Positions 27,515 to 35,852 of a stretch of 64,000 nucleotides of DNA are shown in pieces. A program made the translations under genes and the position numbers. Origin of the DNA: Vallitalea okinawensis (GTDB taxonomy: Bacteria; Bacillota; Clostridia; Lachnospirales; PQDH01); assembly GCF_002964605.1 (NCBI RefSeq), contig NZ_PQDH01000003.1, positions 434,001-498,000 on the forward strand, written 5' to 3'. The notes under the pieces were generated by a model. It was not told the DNA's origin. It saw nothing but the letters and a program-made list of their open reading frames with translations, and ran no database searches. Numbering within the stretch: position 1 is the first letter of the stretch; the number at the start of each line of letters is the position of its first letter.

Positions 27515-28495
27515 TTAATTCTCGTAGAATTTCTTGTAGTCTGCTACATTAGCATTGGTGATCACTTCAGTTCCTGTGTCCACTCTAGTCGGTACTTCTT
27601 CATTGTTCAATGATAACATCATTGTATTCACAGCCTCATACCCCATTCCATAGGGATTTTGAGCAATAATGCTATCAATGTCACCTTTATCAATGCTATC
27701 AAATAATTCCATTTGTAGGTCAAACCCAATTATTTTAATAGTTTGACCACTCATCTGAACCGCTTCTAAAACACCTAAAGTCATCAGAGCATTGGTAGCA
27801 AAAACACCATTAAGCTTATGACCTGTGCTCTCCTTCAATTTATCATCCATTACTTTCATGGCTAAAACTGAATTACTGTCTGCTTCTTTAATCCAGTCAA
27901 TTTCAATTTCTGTGTCCTCTACGGCATCTTTAAATCCCTGAACTCTTTCTTGGTGAGTTTGCTGTTTGATCACACCTGTAATAAGCCCAACATGCCCTTT
28001 ACCATCTAATATTTCTACGAAACGTTCACCAGCCATCTTACCTGCAAGATAATTGTCTGTGCCTATAAAGGAGAGTACCTCTGTTTGAGCGTTGGTATCT
28101 AGTGTAACGACTACTATACCTTTTTCTTGTGCCTTCATGATGAGGGGTACAACACCAGCTGAATCACAAGGAGCAATCCCGATAGCATCCACTTCAGAGC
28201 TTATGAGATCTTCCAGCATCTGAAACTGCATCTCAACGTTAGATTCTTTGTCAGGCGCTAACACAATTACATTGACATCTAAATCATTAGCCGCAGCTTC
28301 TGCTCCTTTTTTCATACTGTGCCAGTGCTGACTATCTAGGGCTTTTAGAACAATAGCAATGGTCTTTTTATTATCGGATTCTACTTCCTTAACTGTATCA
28401 CCTTCAAAGCTTTTATAAAAATACAAACCTATGATCCCTGAAAAGATCACTATTGTAACTATCCATATAATAACACCTTTGCTTCTTCCGTTCAT
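27515..28495 (-). CDS. second sugar-binding protein of a ribose-type ABC importer, membrane-anchored
   Basis: 326 residues. An N-terminal hydrophobic segment (about 9-27, VIIWIVTIVIFSGIIGLYF) has no lipobox and no clear cleavage site, so the protein is probably anchored by it. The rest is a type I periplasmic-binding fold of the ribose/galactose class (VIVLAPDKESN, SEVDAIGIAPCDSAG, VTLDTNAQTEVLSFIGTDN). It is the last gene of the importer operon, 20 bases after the permease, and is distinct from the lipoprotein binding protein at 31078. A separate ligand or a two-component sensing role is possible. Sugar unknown. Confidence 0.85.
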   Translation of the reverse strand: MNGRSKGVIIWIVTIVIFSGIIGLYFYKSFEGDTVKEVESDNKKTIAIVLKALDSQHWHSMKKGAEAAANDLDVNVIVLAPDKESNVEMQFQMLEDLISSEVDAIGIAPCDSAGVVPLIMKAQEKGIVVVTLDTNAQTEVLSFIGTDNYLAGKMAGERFVEILDGKGHVGLITGVIKQQTHQERVQGFKDAVEDTEIEIDWIKEADSNSVLAMKVMDDKLKESTGHKLNGVFATNALMTLGVLEAVQMSGQTIKIIGFDLQMELFDSIDKGDIDSIIAQNPYGMGYEAVNTMMLSLNNEEVPTRVDTGTEVITNANVADYKKFYEN

Positions 28496-28514
28496 ATGTC
28501 GCCTCCAACTTTGA

Positions 28515-29492
28515 CTACGCTTTGGCCATTCTCTTAGCTTTTTCTTCTACTTTGGTTCTAAGTACATCAACAAAAACGGCTATCACGATAACAAGACCAA
28601 TAACCACATACTGAAGATCAGCAGATGCACTAAGTAAATTAAGGCCATTGCGGATAACTGAAATCAGCAGAACACCAATCAGCGTTCCCCAAACGGTTCC
28701 TTTACCACCGAAGAATGATGCGCCTCCTATTATTACAGCAGCAATAGCATCTAAATCTGCTGTTGTACCCGCTAATGGTAGAGCACCTCCGACACGACCT
28801 ACATATATTATACCAGCACTTGCACACATGAAACCAGAAAAACCGTATACAAATGTCAAAACTTTTCCCACATTGATACCAGATAGCAAAGCGGCCTCTT
28901 TATTTCCCCCAACTGAATAAATCTCTCGTCCCAAAACAGTATGATTTAAGAATAAATGCACACACACATATACAATTAAAACAATTATAAAACTTAGTGG
29001 TATACCACTGATATCTGCAGACCCTGGCACTTCTATTATTTTTGGAAAACCTATAATAGGAGCTGCACCTGTTATAAAGAGCGCTAGACCTCTTGATATA
29101 TTCCTCGTACCAATGGTTGAAATAAAAGGATGGGGTAAATGTAGCTTAGTTAGTAAAAGACCATTTATAATACCCATACCCGTCCCTGTCGCAATACATA
29201 TAAGTATAAGCAATAAAGGATTTGTAATACCGGCTTTTAGAGCAATACCCATGACACAAATGGATAGTGCCATCACAGCTCCAACAGATAAATCAATTCC
29301 TGCTGTGATGATGACAATGAGCATCCCTACTGCGATTAATGATATCGTCGTTGCTTGTCTTAAAATGTTCATTAAATTATCGAAATGTAAAAAATTCTCG
29401 GACACAATTGCCAGATAACCTGACAGTACTATCAATGTTATTAATGGTGCTATCTTAAATGCTAATTCTTTAACATTCACACTCTTCTTCAT
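28515..29492 (-). CDS. ribose-type ABC transporter permease
   Basis: 325 residues with about eight to ten membrane segments and the permease-family text TAGIDLSVGAVMALS, GLLLTKLHLPHPFISTIGT and AVIIGGASFFGGKGTVWGT of the RbsC/AraH group. It overlaps the end of the ATPase gene by 23 bases and has its own GGGGAGG site. It forms the membrane channel of the importer with the ATPase at 29470. Confidence 0.92.
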   Translation of the reverse strand: MKKSVNVKELAFKIAPLITLIVLSGYLAIVSENFLHFDNLMNILRQATTISLIAVGMLIVIITAGIDLSVGAVMALSICVMGIALKAGITNPLLLILICIATGTGMGIINGLLLTKLHLPHPFISTIGTRNISRGLALFITGAAPIIGFPKIIEVPGSADISGIPLSFIIVLIVYVCVHLFLNHTVLGREIYSVGGNKEAALLSGINVGKVLTFVYGFSGFMCASAGIIYVGRVGGALPLAGTTADLDAIAAVIIGGASFFGGKGTVWGTLIGVLLISVIRNGLNLLSASADLQYVVIGLVIVIAVFVDVLRTKVEEKAKRMAKA

Positions 29493-30987
29493 CTATATAA
29501 CCTCCCCATGCCGCTTTCATAATTTCCTTCTCGCAAAAGCTTTTACTTCCTCGATTAATCCGTCCTGTTATACGACCTTCTCGCATGACAATAACTCTAT
29601 CACTCATCCCCAATATTTCAGGTAATTCAGAAGAAATCATAATAACAGCCTTACCATTTTTGACCAATTCATTAATCAACTTATAGACTTCTACTTTAGC
29701 CCCTACATCAATACCTCTTGTTGGTTCATCTAAAATAAAAACATCAGCCTCAGTATTAAGCCATTTACCAATGACAACTTTCTGCTGATTACCACCACTC
29801 AGGGTGCCAACAGGTGTATTGCTTGAAGTTGTCTTTATTTTCAGGGACTTAATGTTCTTCAAAGCAATATTTTTCAATTTTTTCTTATCGAGGATATTAA
29901 ATCTTGTATGTTTTCTCATGCACACAACTGTCAGGTTATTACCTACTGACTCGTTAAGGATGAGACCTTCACCTTTACGATCCTCTGTGACATAGGCTAT
30001 TTTATTTTTTATACTTTCTCTAGGGTTCTTAATGGATACTTGCTGACCATGAAGATAAATAGCACCTTTATCAATTGGACCAACCCCAAATACACTTTTG
30101 AATATCTCTGTTCTTCCTGCACCAACTAAACCAGAAAACCCTAAGACTTCCCCTGCTTTCACTTCAAAACTAATATCCTTAAAAACACCATAGCAACATA
30201 AATTTTCAACTTTCATCAGTTCTTTTCCAATGGGTACTTCTTCTTTTGGAAAAAGATTATCCAATGACCGACCTACCATATTTTCAATAAGGGATGCATT
30301 GGTCATAGTGTCTACAGGTGCTGTTTTAATCAGCTCACCGTCTCTTAGTATAGTGACCATATCGCATATTCGGAACACCTCTTCTAATTTATGAGAAACA
30401 AAAAGAATGGCAACGCCTTTTTCTTTTAACATTGCTACCGCTTTCATCAGTTCATTAACTTCACTTTCACTTAAGCTAGATGTAGGCTCATCCATAATAA
30501 GAAATTGAACATCCCTGGATAATGCTCTTCCTATCTCAACCATCTGTTGTTGCCCAACCCCTAAGTCTCCTACCTTTTTTCTTGGGTCAAGATCTTGACC
30601 CAATCGTTTCATAATTTCTTTTGCCCTCTTATGCATGGTCGTATAGTCAAGTACACCAGACTTCTTAAGATAATGCCCTAAGAAAATATTATCTGTAACC
30701 GATAACTCACTAATGATATTTAATTCTTGATAAATGCAACTAATCCCTCTATCCATGGCCATCTTAGGTACGGTGAATCGTGATACTTCACCCTCTACGA
30801 TAATGGTACCTTCTTCAGGAATATTCACTCCAGTTAAACATTTTATTAACGTTGACTTTCCTGCTCCATTTTCACCTAATAATCCATGTACTTCTCCGCG
30901 TTTCAAAGACATACTTACATTATCTAAAGCTAATACTCCAGGAAATCGCTTGCTTATATTTTTTAATTCTACATACACTTCTGACAT
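29470..30987 (-). CDS. ribose-type ABC transporter, double ATPase subunit
   Basis: About 505 residues holding two ABC ATPase domains, as in RbsA/MglA. The first has Walker A GENGAGKSTLIK, signature VGQQQMVEIGRALS and Walker B FLIMDEPTSS; the second has the usual degenerate Walker A (SGLVGAGRTEIFK), signature LSGGNQQKV and FILDEPTRGIDVG. The start is ATG 30987 (MSEVYVELKN), seven bases after AGGAG; the frame opens at 30993. It powers the permease encoded next. Confidence 0.93.
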   Translation of the reverse strand: MSEVYVELKNISKRFPGVLALDNVSMSLKRGEVHGLLGENGAGKSTLIKCLTGVNIPEEGTIIVEGEVSRFTVPKMAMDRGISCIYQELNIISELSVTDNIFLGHYLKKSGVLDYTTMHKRAKEIMKRLGQDLDPRKKVGDLGVGQQQMVEIGRALSRDVQFLIMDEPTSSLSESEVNELMKAVAMLKEKGVAILFVSHKLEEVFRICDMVTILRDGELIKTAPVDTMTNASLIENMVGRSLDNLFPKEEVPIGKELMKVENLCCYGVFKDISFEVKAGEVLGFSGLVGAGRTEIFKSVFGVGPIDKGAIYLHGQQVSIKNPRESIKNKIAYVTEDRKGEGLILNESVGNNLTVVCMRKHTRFNILDKKKLKNIALKNIKSLKIKTTSSNTPVGTLSGGNQQKVVIGKWLNTEADVFILDEPTRGIDVGAKVEVYKLINELVKNGKAVIMISSELPEILGMSDRVIVMREGRITGRINRGSKSFCEKEIMKAAWGGYIDEEECEC

Positions 30988-31077
30988 AAGCATTCTCCTC
31001 TTTCAAAATATTGCCTATCCCACACTGGAGATAGACAATATAACTTTTTTCATAGATACAATTTTAATCTTAATTTC

Positions 31078-31995
31078 TTATTTGAGGTTCTCTATTGTTA
31101 ATAACTCTGCTCCTGTATCAATTCTCACGTCTACTTCTCCGCCATTGGCAGCGATAATGGCATTTTGCACGCCTAAGTATCCCATCTGATAAGGACTTTG
31201 AGCAACAGAACCTTCCATTGAGCCTTCTTTGATTTTTTCTTGTGCACCTGGTGAACCATCAAAACCAACTACCATGATATCTTTTCCTGATTGCTCTACT
31301 GCTTTTAAAGCACCAAGAGCCATTTGGTCAGCTGTAACAAAGATTGCATCAATATCAGTAAATGTCTGCATAAGATTTTCCATAACATTTGCAGCCTTTT
31401 CACTATCACTATCAGCAGGTTGAACGTCAAGTACTTCTAGTCCAGCAGCTTCTAATGCATCTTGTGCACCTGCAGTACGGTCATCATGTGTTTTATCCCC
31501 TAAAGCACCACGAATAATAGCAACTTTTTTACCTGCACCTAGTTTTTCAGAAATATAATCACCTGCTAATTTAGCAGCTTCATAGTTACCAGTACCTAAA
31601 AAAGAAGTCTTATCTGGTAATTCTGCATCTGTATCGATTAATAAAACTGGGATATTCTTATCAACAGCTTTTTGGAGTACTTTTGCCTGGGCAGCTGGTT
31701 GAACAGGTGCTACACAAAGGGCATCCACGTTATTGGTGATATTATTTTCAATCATGCCGGTATGCTCTTCGACTAAAGTTTCTTGAGCTGGACCATTGAA
31801 GTCTAACTTCACATTAAAATCTTTGGCTGCTTGTCTTGCACCCTTTTCTACCTGAATCCAATGTTCATCAGAACCTTTTACTACAAATCCAATCGTTAAT
31901 TGCTTAAACTCTTCTGTACTCGCTGCTTCCTCCTTTTGACACCCTACACCTAATAACATCGTTATAACTAATAACATTACTACTACTTTTTTCAC
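31078..31995 (-). CDS. ribose-type sugar-binding lipoprotein
   Basis: 305 residues with a lipoprotein signal (hydrophobic run, then LLGVGC), so it is tethered outside the membrane. The mature part is a type I periplasmic-binding fold (GFVVKGSDEHWIQVEKGA, NVDALCVAPVQPAAQ, GFDGSPGAQEK). The start is GTG 31995 after GGGGAGAGG; the frame opens at 32013. First gene of binding protein-ATPase-permease-second binding protein. With an inositol-dehydrogenase-like gene upstream, the ligand may be an inositol or related polyol, but this is inference. Confidence 0.9.
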   Translation of the reverse strand: MKKVVVMLLVITMLLGVGCQKEEAASTEEFKQLTIGFVVKGSDEHWIQVEKGARQAAKDFNVKLDFNGPAQETLVEEHTGMIENNITNNVDALCVAPVQPAAQAKVLQKAVDKNIPVLLIDTDAELPDKTSFLGTGNYEAAKLAGDYISEKLGAGKKVAIIRGALGDKTHDDRTAGAQDALEAAGLEVLDVQPADSDSEKAANVMENLMQTFTDIDAIFVTADQMALGALKAVEQSGKDIMVVGFDGSPGAQEKIKEGSMEGSVAQSPYQMGYLGVQNAIIAANGGEVDVRIDTGAELLTIENLK

Positions 31996-32063
31996 TTTAA
32001 CCTCTCCCCTCAAAACAGTATTTTGATGTTTTTGATACCATTATTATCTCTAATTATTGGTAA

Positions 32064-32105
32064 CAAAAAAAGAGGTCAATTCTTATGATATCGCCTCTTT
32101 TCTTT
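32064..32105 (-). terminator. terminator after the sensor kinase gene
   Basis: Minus-strand AAAAGAGG pairs with CCTCTTTT over a longer interrupted loop, followed by TTTTTTTG. It separates the two-component/isomerase genes from the importer operon. Confidence 0.75.
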
Positions 32106-32112
32106 TAATGAT

Positions 32113-33873
32113 TTAAATCTTTATAATTTTTTCAATATGATCACCTAAATGAAGAATAGCCTTTAAACCTGATACATCTTTCTTATAGGAAAGACCATAT
32201 CCTTGACCATAAATAAGCTTGATCCGCTCATTGATGTTGTGAATCCCAATGCCATTAAATTTTGTTTTTTCTTTATTATGAAGCCTTTGCTCCAATTTGT
32301 AGATGTCTGCATCTGTACCGTTATCATAGACTTCAATAAAGATACCATCAAAGGCTTTATAAGCTTTTATATAGATAAGACCCTTTCCTTCCCGTAAATT
32401 TATGCCGTGATACAATGAATTTTCAACAAGAGGCTGAAGTATTAATTTAGGGACTAGATGATCTTCCACTTCAGGCTGAATATCATATTTAACGTTGAAC
32501 AACTTTCCAAATCGATGCTTTTGTAGAAGTATATAATTTGCTACTTGTCTCACTTCTTCTTTCAAAGATATCATATCTCTTTGGTTCACACTTACTTCTA
32601 ATAACTGAATGAAAGCATCCAACATTTCTATTGTCTTTTTGTCTTTTTGTAAAACTGCTGAACATTTAATGGAGTTAAGGGTGTTATAAATAAAATGAGG
32701 TGAGATTTGACGCTGAAGAGCTTTGTACTGTTCTTCTTTAATTTTTAGCCTTTGTGCTATGGTTTCGTTAAAAAGCTCCGTCAATTCAGTAGCCATATCG
32801 TTAAAGCCTGAATAAAGCACCTGGAACTCGTCTTGTCTTCTTGAGCTAATTCTAGTTTTAAGATCTCCTTGACCAAATCTAACCATGGCTTCTTTAATGG
32901 TGAGAATTGGAACATAGATGTGTTTAGAAAATGCCCATACAAAAGTAATACCAAAAAGAATACTGATACCGGATAGCAAGACGGAATACCACTTTAGATT
33001 ATTAATTCCCTGTGATAGGAATCCCATAGGAATTGAGTATACCAATTTATAGTTGGAATAAAATTCAGTAATAAATACAACTAGTGTTCTAGTATTGTTA
33101 ATGGACTCCATATAATACCCTTTTTTATGTTTAGTAACAGCAGCATAACCAGGTACATCTACAATGGACTGACCCAGCATATCACGCTGATAATGAGAAA
33201 TGATCTGCCCCTCTCCACTAATCAGCATTACATTCGAATCTTCTTCATACATAATATTAGTCAGTAAATCATTATAAATTTTTTCAGCATCAATGTTAAC
33301 ACTAAGTATACCTACTTGTTCTCCACTATAAGTGATTTCTTTACTGACTGCATAAAAGTAGTTATTAAAAATACCTACTTCATCTTGAAATTCTACTAAA
33401 GAGAGAAGATTATCACTCTCATTACGACTAGCCCTCACTATCCATGGATAATTCATAGGTTCATTAATATTTCTTACTTTTCTAACTTTATTTGATGTTA
33501 TGACCTGCCCCTCTTTTTCAACATAGATATACATGGAGTAGATATATGGATGTTTTTCTGCTTCCTCTAAAAGCATATTATGAAGTGCCTCCTTAGAGTC
33601 TTGATCTCCGATATCCTCAACTTGCTTAACCATGTCTAATACGTCATCCTGCGTAGCAATTCTTAAAGCTGTTTCATAGGTTTCTCTTAGAATATTTCTC
33701 AAATTGATGGAGTACTTTGATAAATTTTCCATGGTTAAATGAGCCATTTTTTTCTGCAGAAAGCTCTCAGTATAGCTATAGAGTAATGACGAAAGGGTAA
33801 CCGCGATAAAAATAATCATACATGTGGTGACTAAAATAAGCCTAACCCTTACGTTATAAAATAGTTTTTTCAT
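32113..33873 (-). CDS. YesM/LytS-type sensor histidine kinase
   Basis: 586 residues: membrane segment about 12-34, extracellular Cache-like sensor of about 250 residues, second membrane segment near 293-315, HAMP, a His_kinase domain with the phospho-accepting histidine in QRQISPHFIYNTLNSIK (about residue 393), and a C-terminal ATPase domain with LQPLVENSLYHGI and GIGIHNINERIKL. Its response regulator is the gene at 35853, separated by two metabolic genes. Such pairs sense extracellular sugar, often through a binding protein, and induce uptake. It starts after GGGAGGTG, 80 bases beyond the isomerase stop, with a perfect hairpin between. Confidence 0.92.
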   Translation of the reverse strand: MKKLFYNVRVRLILVTTCMIIFIAVTLSSLLYSYTESFLQKKMAHLTMENLSKYSINLRNILRETYETALRIATQDDVLDMVKQVEDIGDQDSKEALHNMLLEEAEKHPYIYSMYIYVEKEGQVITSNKVRKVRNINEPMNYPWIVRASRNESDNLLSLVEFQDEVGIFNNYFYAVSKEITYSGEQVGILSVNIDAEKIYNDLLTNIMYEEDSNVMLISGEGQIISHYQRDMLGQSIVDVPGYAAVTKHKKGYYMESINNTRTLVVFITEFYSNYKLVYSIPMGFLSQGINNLKWYSVLLSGISILFGITFVWAFSKHIYVPILTIKEAMVRFGQGDLKTRISSRRQDEFQVLYSGFNDMATELTELFNETIAQRLKIKEEQYKALQRQISPHFIYNTLNSIKCSAVLQKDKKTIEMLDAFIQLLEVSVNQRDMISLKEEVRQVANYILLQKHRFGKLFNVKYDIQPEVEDHLVPKLILQPLVENSLYHGINLREGKGLIYIKAYKAFDGIFIEVYDNGTDADIYKLEQRLHNKEKTKFNGIGIHNINERIKLIYGQGYGLSYKKDVSGLKAILHLGDHIEKIIKI

Positions 33874-33898
33874 GTTCCCCCTTCACCTCCCATGACGG

Positions 33899-33938
33899 AA
33901 AGGCAAATACCTCATGCTTTACATAGGTATTTGCCTTT
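33899..33938. repeat. 14-base perfect hairpin between isomerase and kinase genes
   Basis: Arms AAAGGCAAATACCT and AGGTATTTGCCTTT enclose a 12-base loop. On the minus strand only TTTCC follows, so it is a poor terminator; it could lower kinase expression relative to the upstream genes or protect the upstream mRNA 3' end. Confidence 0.6.
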
Positions 33939-33952
33939 ATAGTTATAGCCTA

Positions 33953-34735
33953 TTAAAATAGGGCTATCAATCCTTTCGCTACATCCATTGAATCATGAGA
34001 TGGCATTAATTCAAATCCAATATAACCATCATAATTAACATCACTTAACGCCTTAAAGACATTTGTATAATTAATCTCACCTGTTCCCGGTTCTAGCCGC
34101 CCTGGAGCATCAGCTACGTGAATATAGCCAATATGTTCTACATTTTCATGTATGATGTTGATCACTTTACCTTCCATAAGCTGCATGTGATAAATATCAT
34201 AGAGAATTTTGATATTAGGGCTTGCTACACACTTAATGGCAGTCACTGCATCTCTCGTATAAGCTAAAAAGTTACCTACATGATCTTCTTCCGTATTAAG
34301 TGCTTCAAGAACTAATGTAATTCCAGCTTCCTCTGCAATTGTTGCTAATTTTGTCAAGGTACTCACCATAGCACCGAATTTCTCATAATTTGATTTTTCT
34401 TCATAATGGTTAACAACAATGCCACCTTCACCAAGTGAATTGGAGTGAATCACTAGATTCTTACAGTCTAGTTTTTGAGCTGCTTGGATAGACTGATTGA
34501 CATAATCAATATAAGCTGATTGATGAGACATATCCACTAAAGAAAAATCTTTGTCGCCAGAGAAACTGGCTACAGTTAAACCATACTCTTCACATAAAGC
34601 CTTAATTCTATCTAAATCCTTATCATCCCAACTCCAAAATTCAATATTGGTAAAACCAGCCTCTTTAGCTAACTTAAATCTGTTATAAAAATCAACTTCT
34701 GTAAAGATCATTTCAATGCATGCGGATTTCTTCAT
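33953..34735 (-). CDS. TIM-barrel sugar isomerase/epimerase, hydroxypyruvate-isomerase-like
   Basis: 260 residues of the xylose-isomerase-like TIM-barrel superfamily. Metal-binding glutamate and aspartate/histidine motifs are readable: LVLEALNTEEDH near residue 140, ILYDIYHMQLMEG near 175, IGYIHVADAPGRLEPGTGEI near 203 and GYIGFELMPS near 240. The closest named group is hydroxypyruvate isomerase (Hyi), but inosose and keto-sugar isomerases share the fold. It lies 15 bases after the inositol-dehydrogenase-like gene, so it probably works on that product. Substrate not assignable. Confidence 0.82.
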   Translation of the reverse strand: MKKSACIEMIFTEVDFYNRFKLAKEAGFTNIEFWSWDDKDLDRIKALCEEYGLTVASFSGDKDFSLVDMSHQSAYIDYVNQSIQAAQKLDCKNLVIHSNSLGEGGIVVNHYEEKSNYEKFGAMVSTLTKLATIAEEAGITLVLEALNTEEDHVGNFLAYTRDAVTAIKCVASPNIKILYDIYHMQLMEGKVINIIHENVEHIGYIHVADAPGRLEPGTGEINYTNVFKALSDVNYDGYIGFELMPSHDSMDVAKGLIALF

Positions 34736-34750
34736 TATCCCTTCCCCCTC

Positions 34751-35758
34751 TTAGCCAAGTATCTCTTCAATCATTACTGGGCGCTTTTCATCTAATGACC
34801 GCTTAGCAGCTAATCCTATTAAAACTGGTGCTAATCCATCATTTCCAATAACTAAAGGCTCTTGATCATCCTTTACTGCCTTAACAAAAGCTATTAGCTC
34901 TGAAGCATAAGACTCTTTATAACGCTCTAAGAAGAAATACTTAGGTTTATCTTCTGTTACTGCATCGTCAGTTAGTACTTTCACTGTTGTAGGAAAATCA
35001 TTTTCTGCTAGTACCATCCCCTTGGAACCAAAAACTTCTACTCTTTGATCATATCCATAAACTGCTTGACGACTGTTATCAATAACTCCAATGGCTCCAT
35101 TCTTAAAACGTAAATTCACTATAGCAGTATCAACATCACCCGCTTCACCGATTTTTTCGTCAACAAGGACTGTACCGTAAGTAAAAACTTCTTCTACTTC
35201 ACTCCCAGATAAGAATCTAGCCATATCAAAGTCATGAATCATCATATCAAGAAAAAGTCCTCCTGAAACTTTAATATACTCAACTGGTGGTGGCGCTGGA
35301 TCTCTAGATGTAATTTTGACGATATGGACATCTCCAATCTTTCCCTGTTTAACTTCTCGTTGCACTTTATTGAAATTATGATCAAAGCGGCGATTGAAAC
35401 CTATTTGTAATTTAACTCCTGCATCTTTTACTGTGTCGAGTGCAAACTGAATCTTTTCAACATTGAAATCTACAGGCTTTTCACAGAAAATATGCTTACC
35501 TGCTTTTGCACTTTCAATAATAAGATCAGCATGGGTATCTGTTGAAGAGCAAATTAATACGCCCTCGATATCTGGATTTTCTAAGATCTCTTTATAATCA
35601 TTTGTTATGTTCTGGATTCCAAGTGGTTCAGCCCAATCCTTCAAACCCTCAGTATAGACATCTGAAACCATTTCAATGGTGGCATCATCTACATGATATG
35701 TGATAACTTCACCGTGTAGTTTTCCAATACGTCCTGCTCCTATAAGTCCTAATTTCAT
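34751..35758 (-). CDS. iolG: inositol 2-dehydrogenase-like oxidoreductase
   Basis: 335 residues, Gfo/Idh/MocA family. The N terminus has GLIGAGRIGKLHGE for NAD binding, the catalytic lysine motif FCEKPVDFNVEKI is near residue 95, and GGLFLDMMIHDFDMARFL with the conserved Asp/His is near 165-180, the pattern of myo-inositol/scyllo-inositol dehydrogenases. It would oxidise a cyclic polyol or sugar to the ketone. It is followed by the TIM-barrel isomerase. No iolB, C, D or E is nearby, so a complete iol pathway is not present here and other polyols are possible. Confidence 0.83.
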   Translation of the reverse strand: MKLGLIGAGRIGKLHGEVITYHVDDATIEMVSDVYTEGLKDWAEPLGIQNITNDYKEILENPDIEGVLICSSTDTHADLIIESAKAGKHIFCEKPVDFNVEKIQFALDTVKDAGVKLQIGFNRRFDHNFNKVQREVKQGKIGDVHIVKITSRDPAPPPVEYIKVSGGLFLDMMIHDFDMARFLSGSEVEEVFTYGTVLVDEKIGEAGDVDTAIVNLRFKNGAIGVIDNSRQAVYGYDQRVEVFGSKGMVLAENDFPTTVKVLTDDAVTEDKPKYFFLERYKESYASELIAFVKAVKDDQEPLVIGNDGLAPVLIGLAAKRSLDEKRPVMIEEILG

Positions 35759-35852
35759 TGTGACTCCCCTTTCATCTTTTCTTATACCAATAGTTTACTT
35801 GAATACTTAACAAAGAAAAAGGAATCAACTCTTTCAAATAGGGTCTAGAAAT

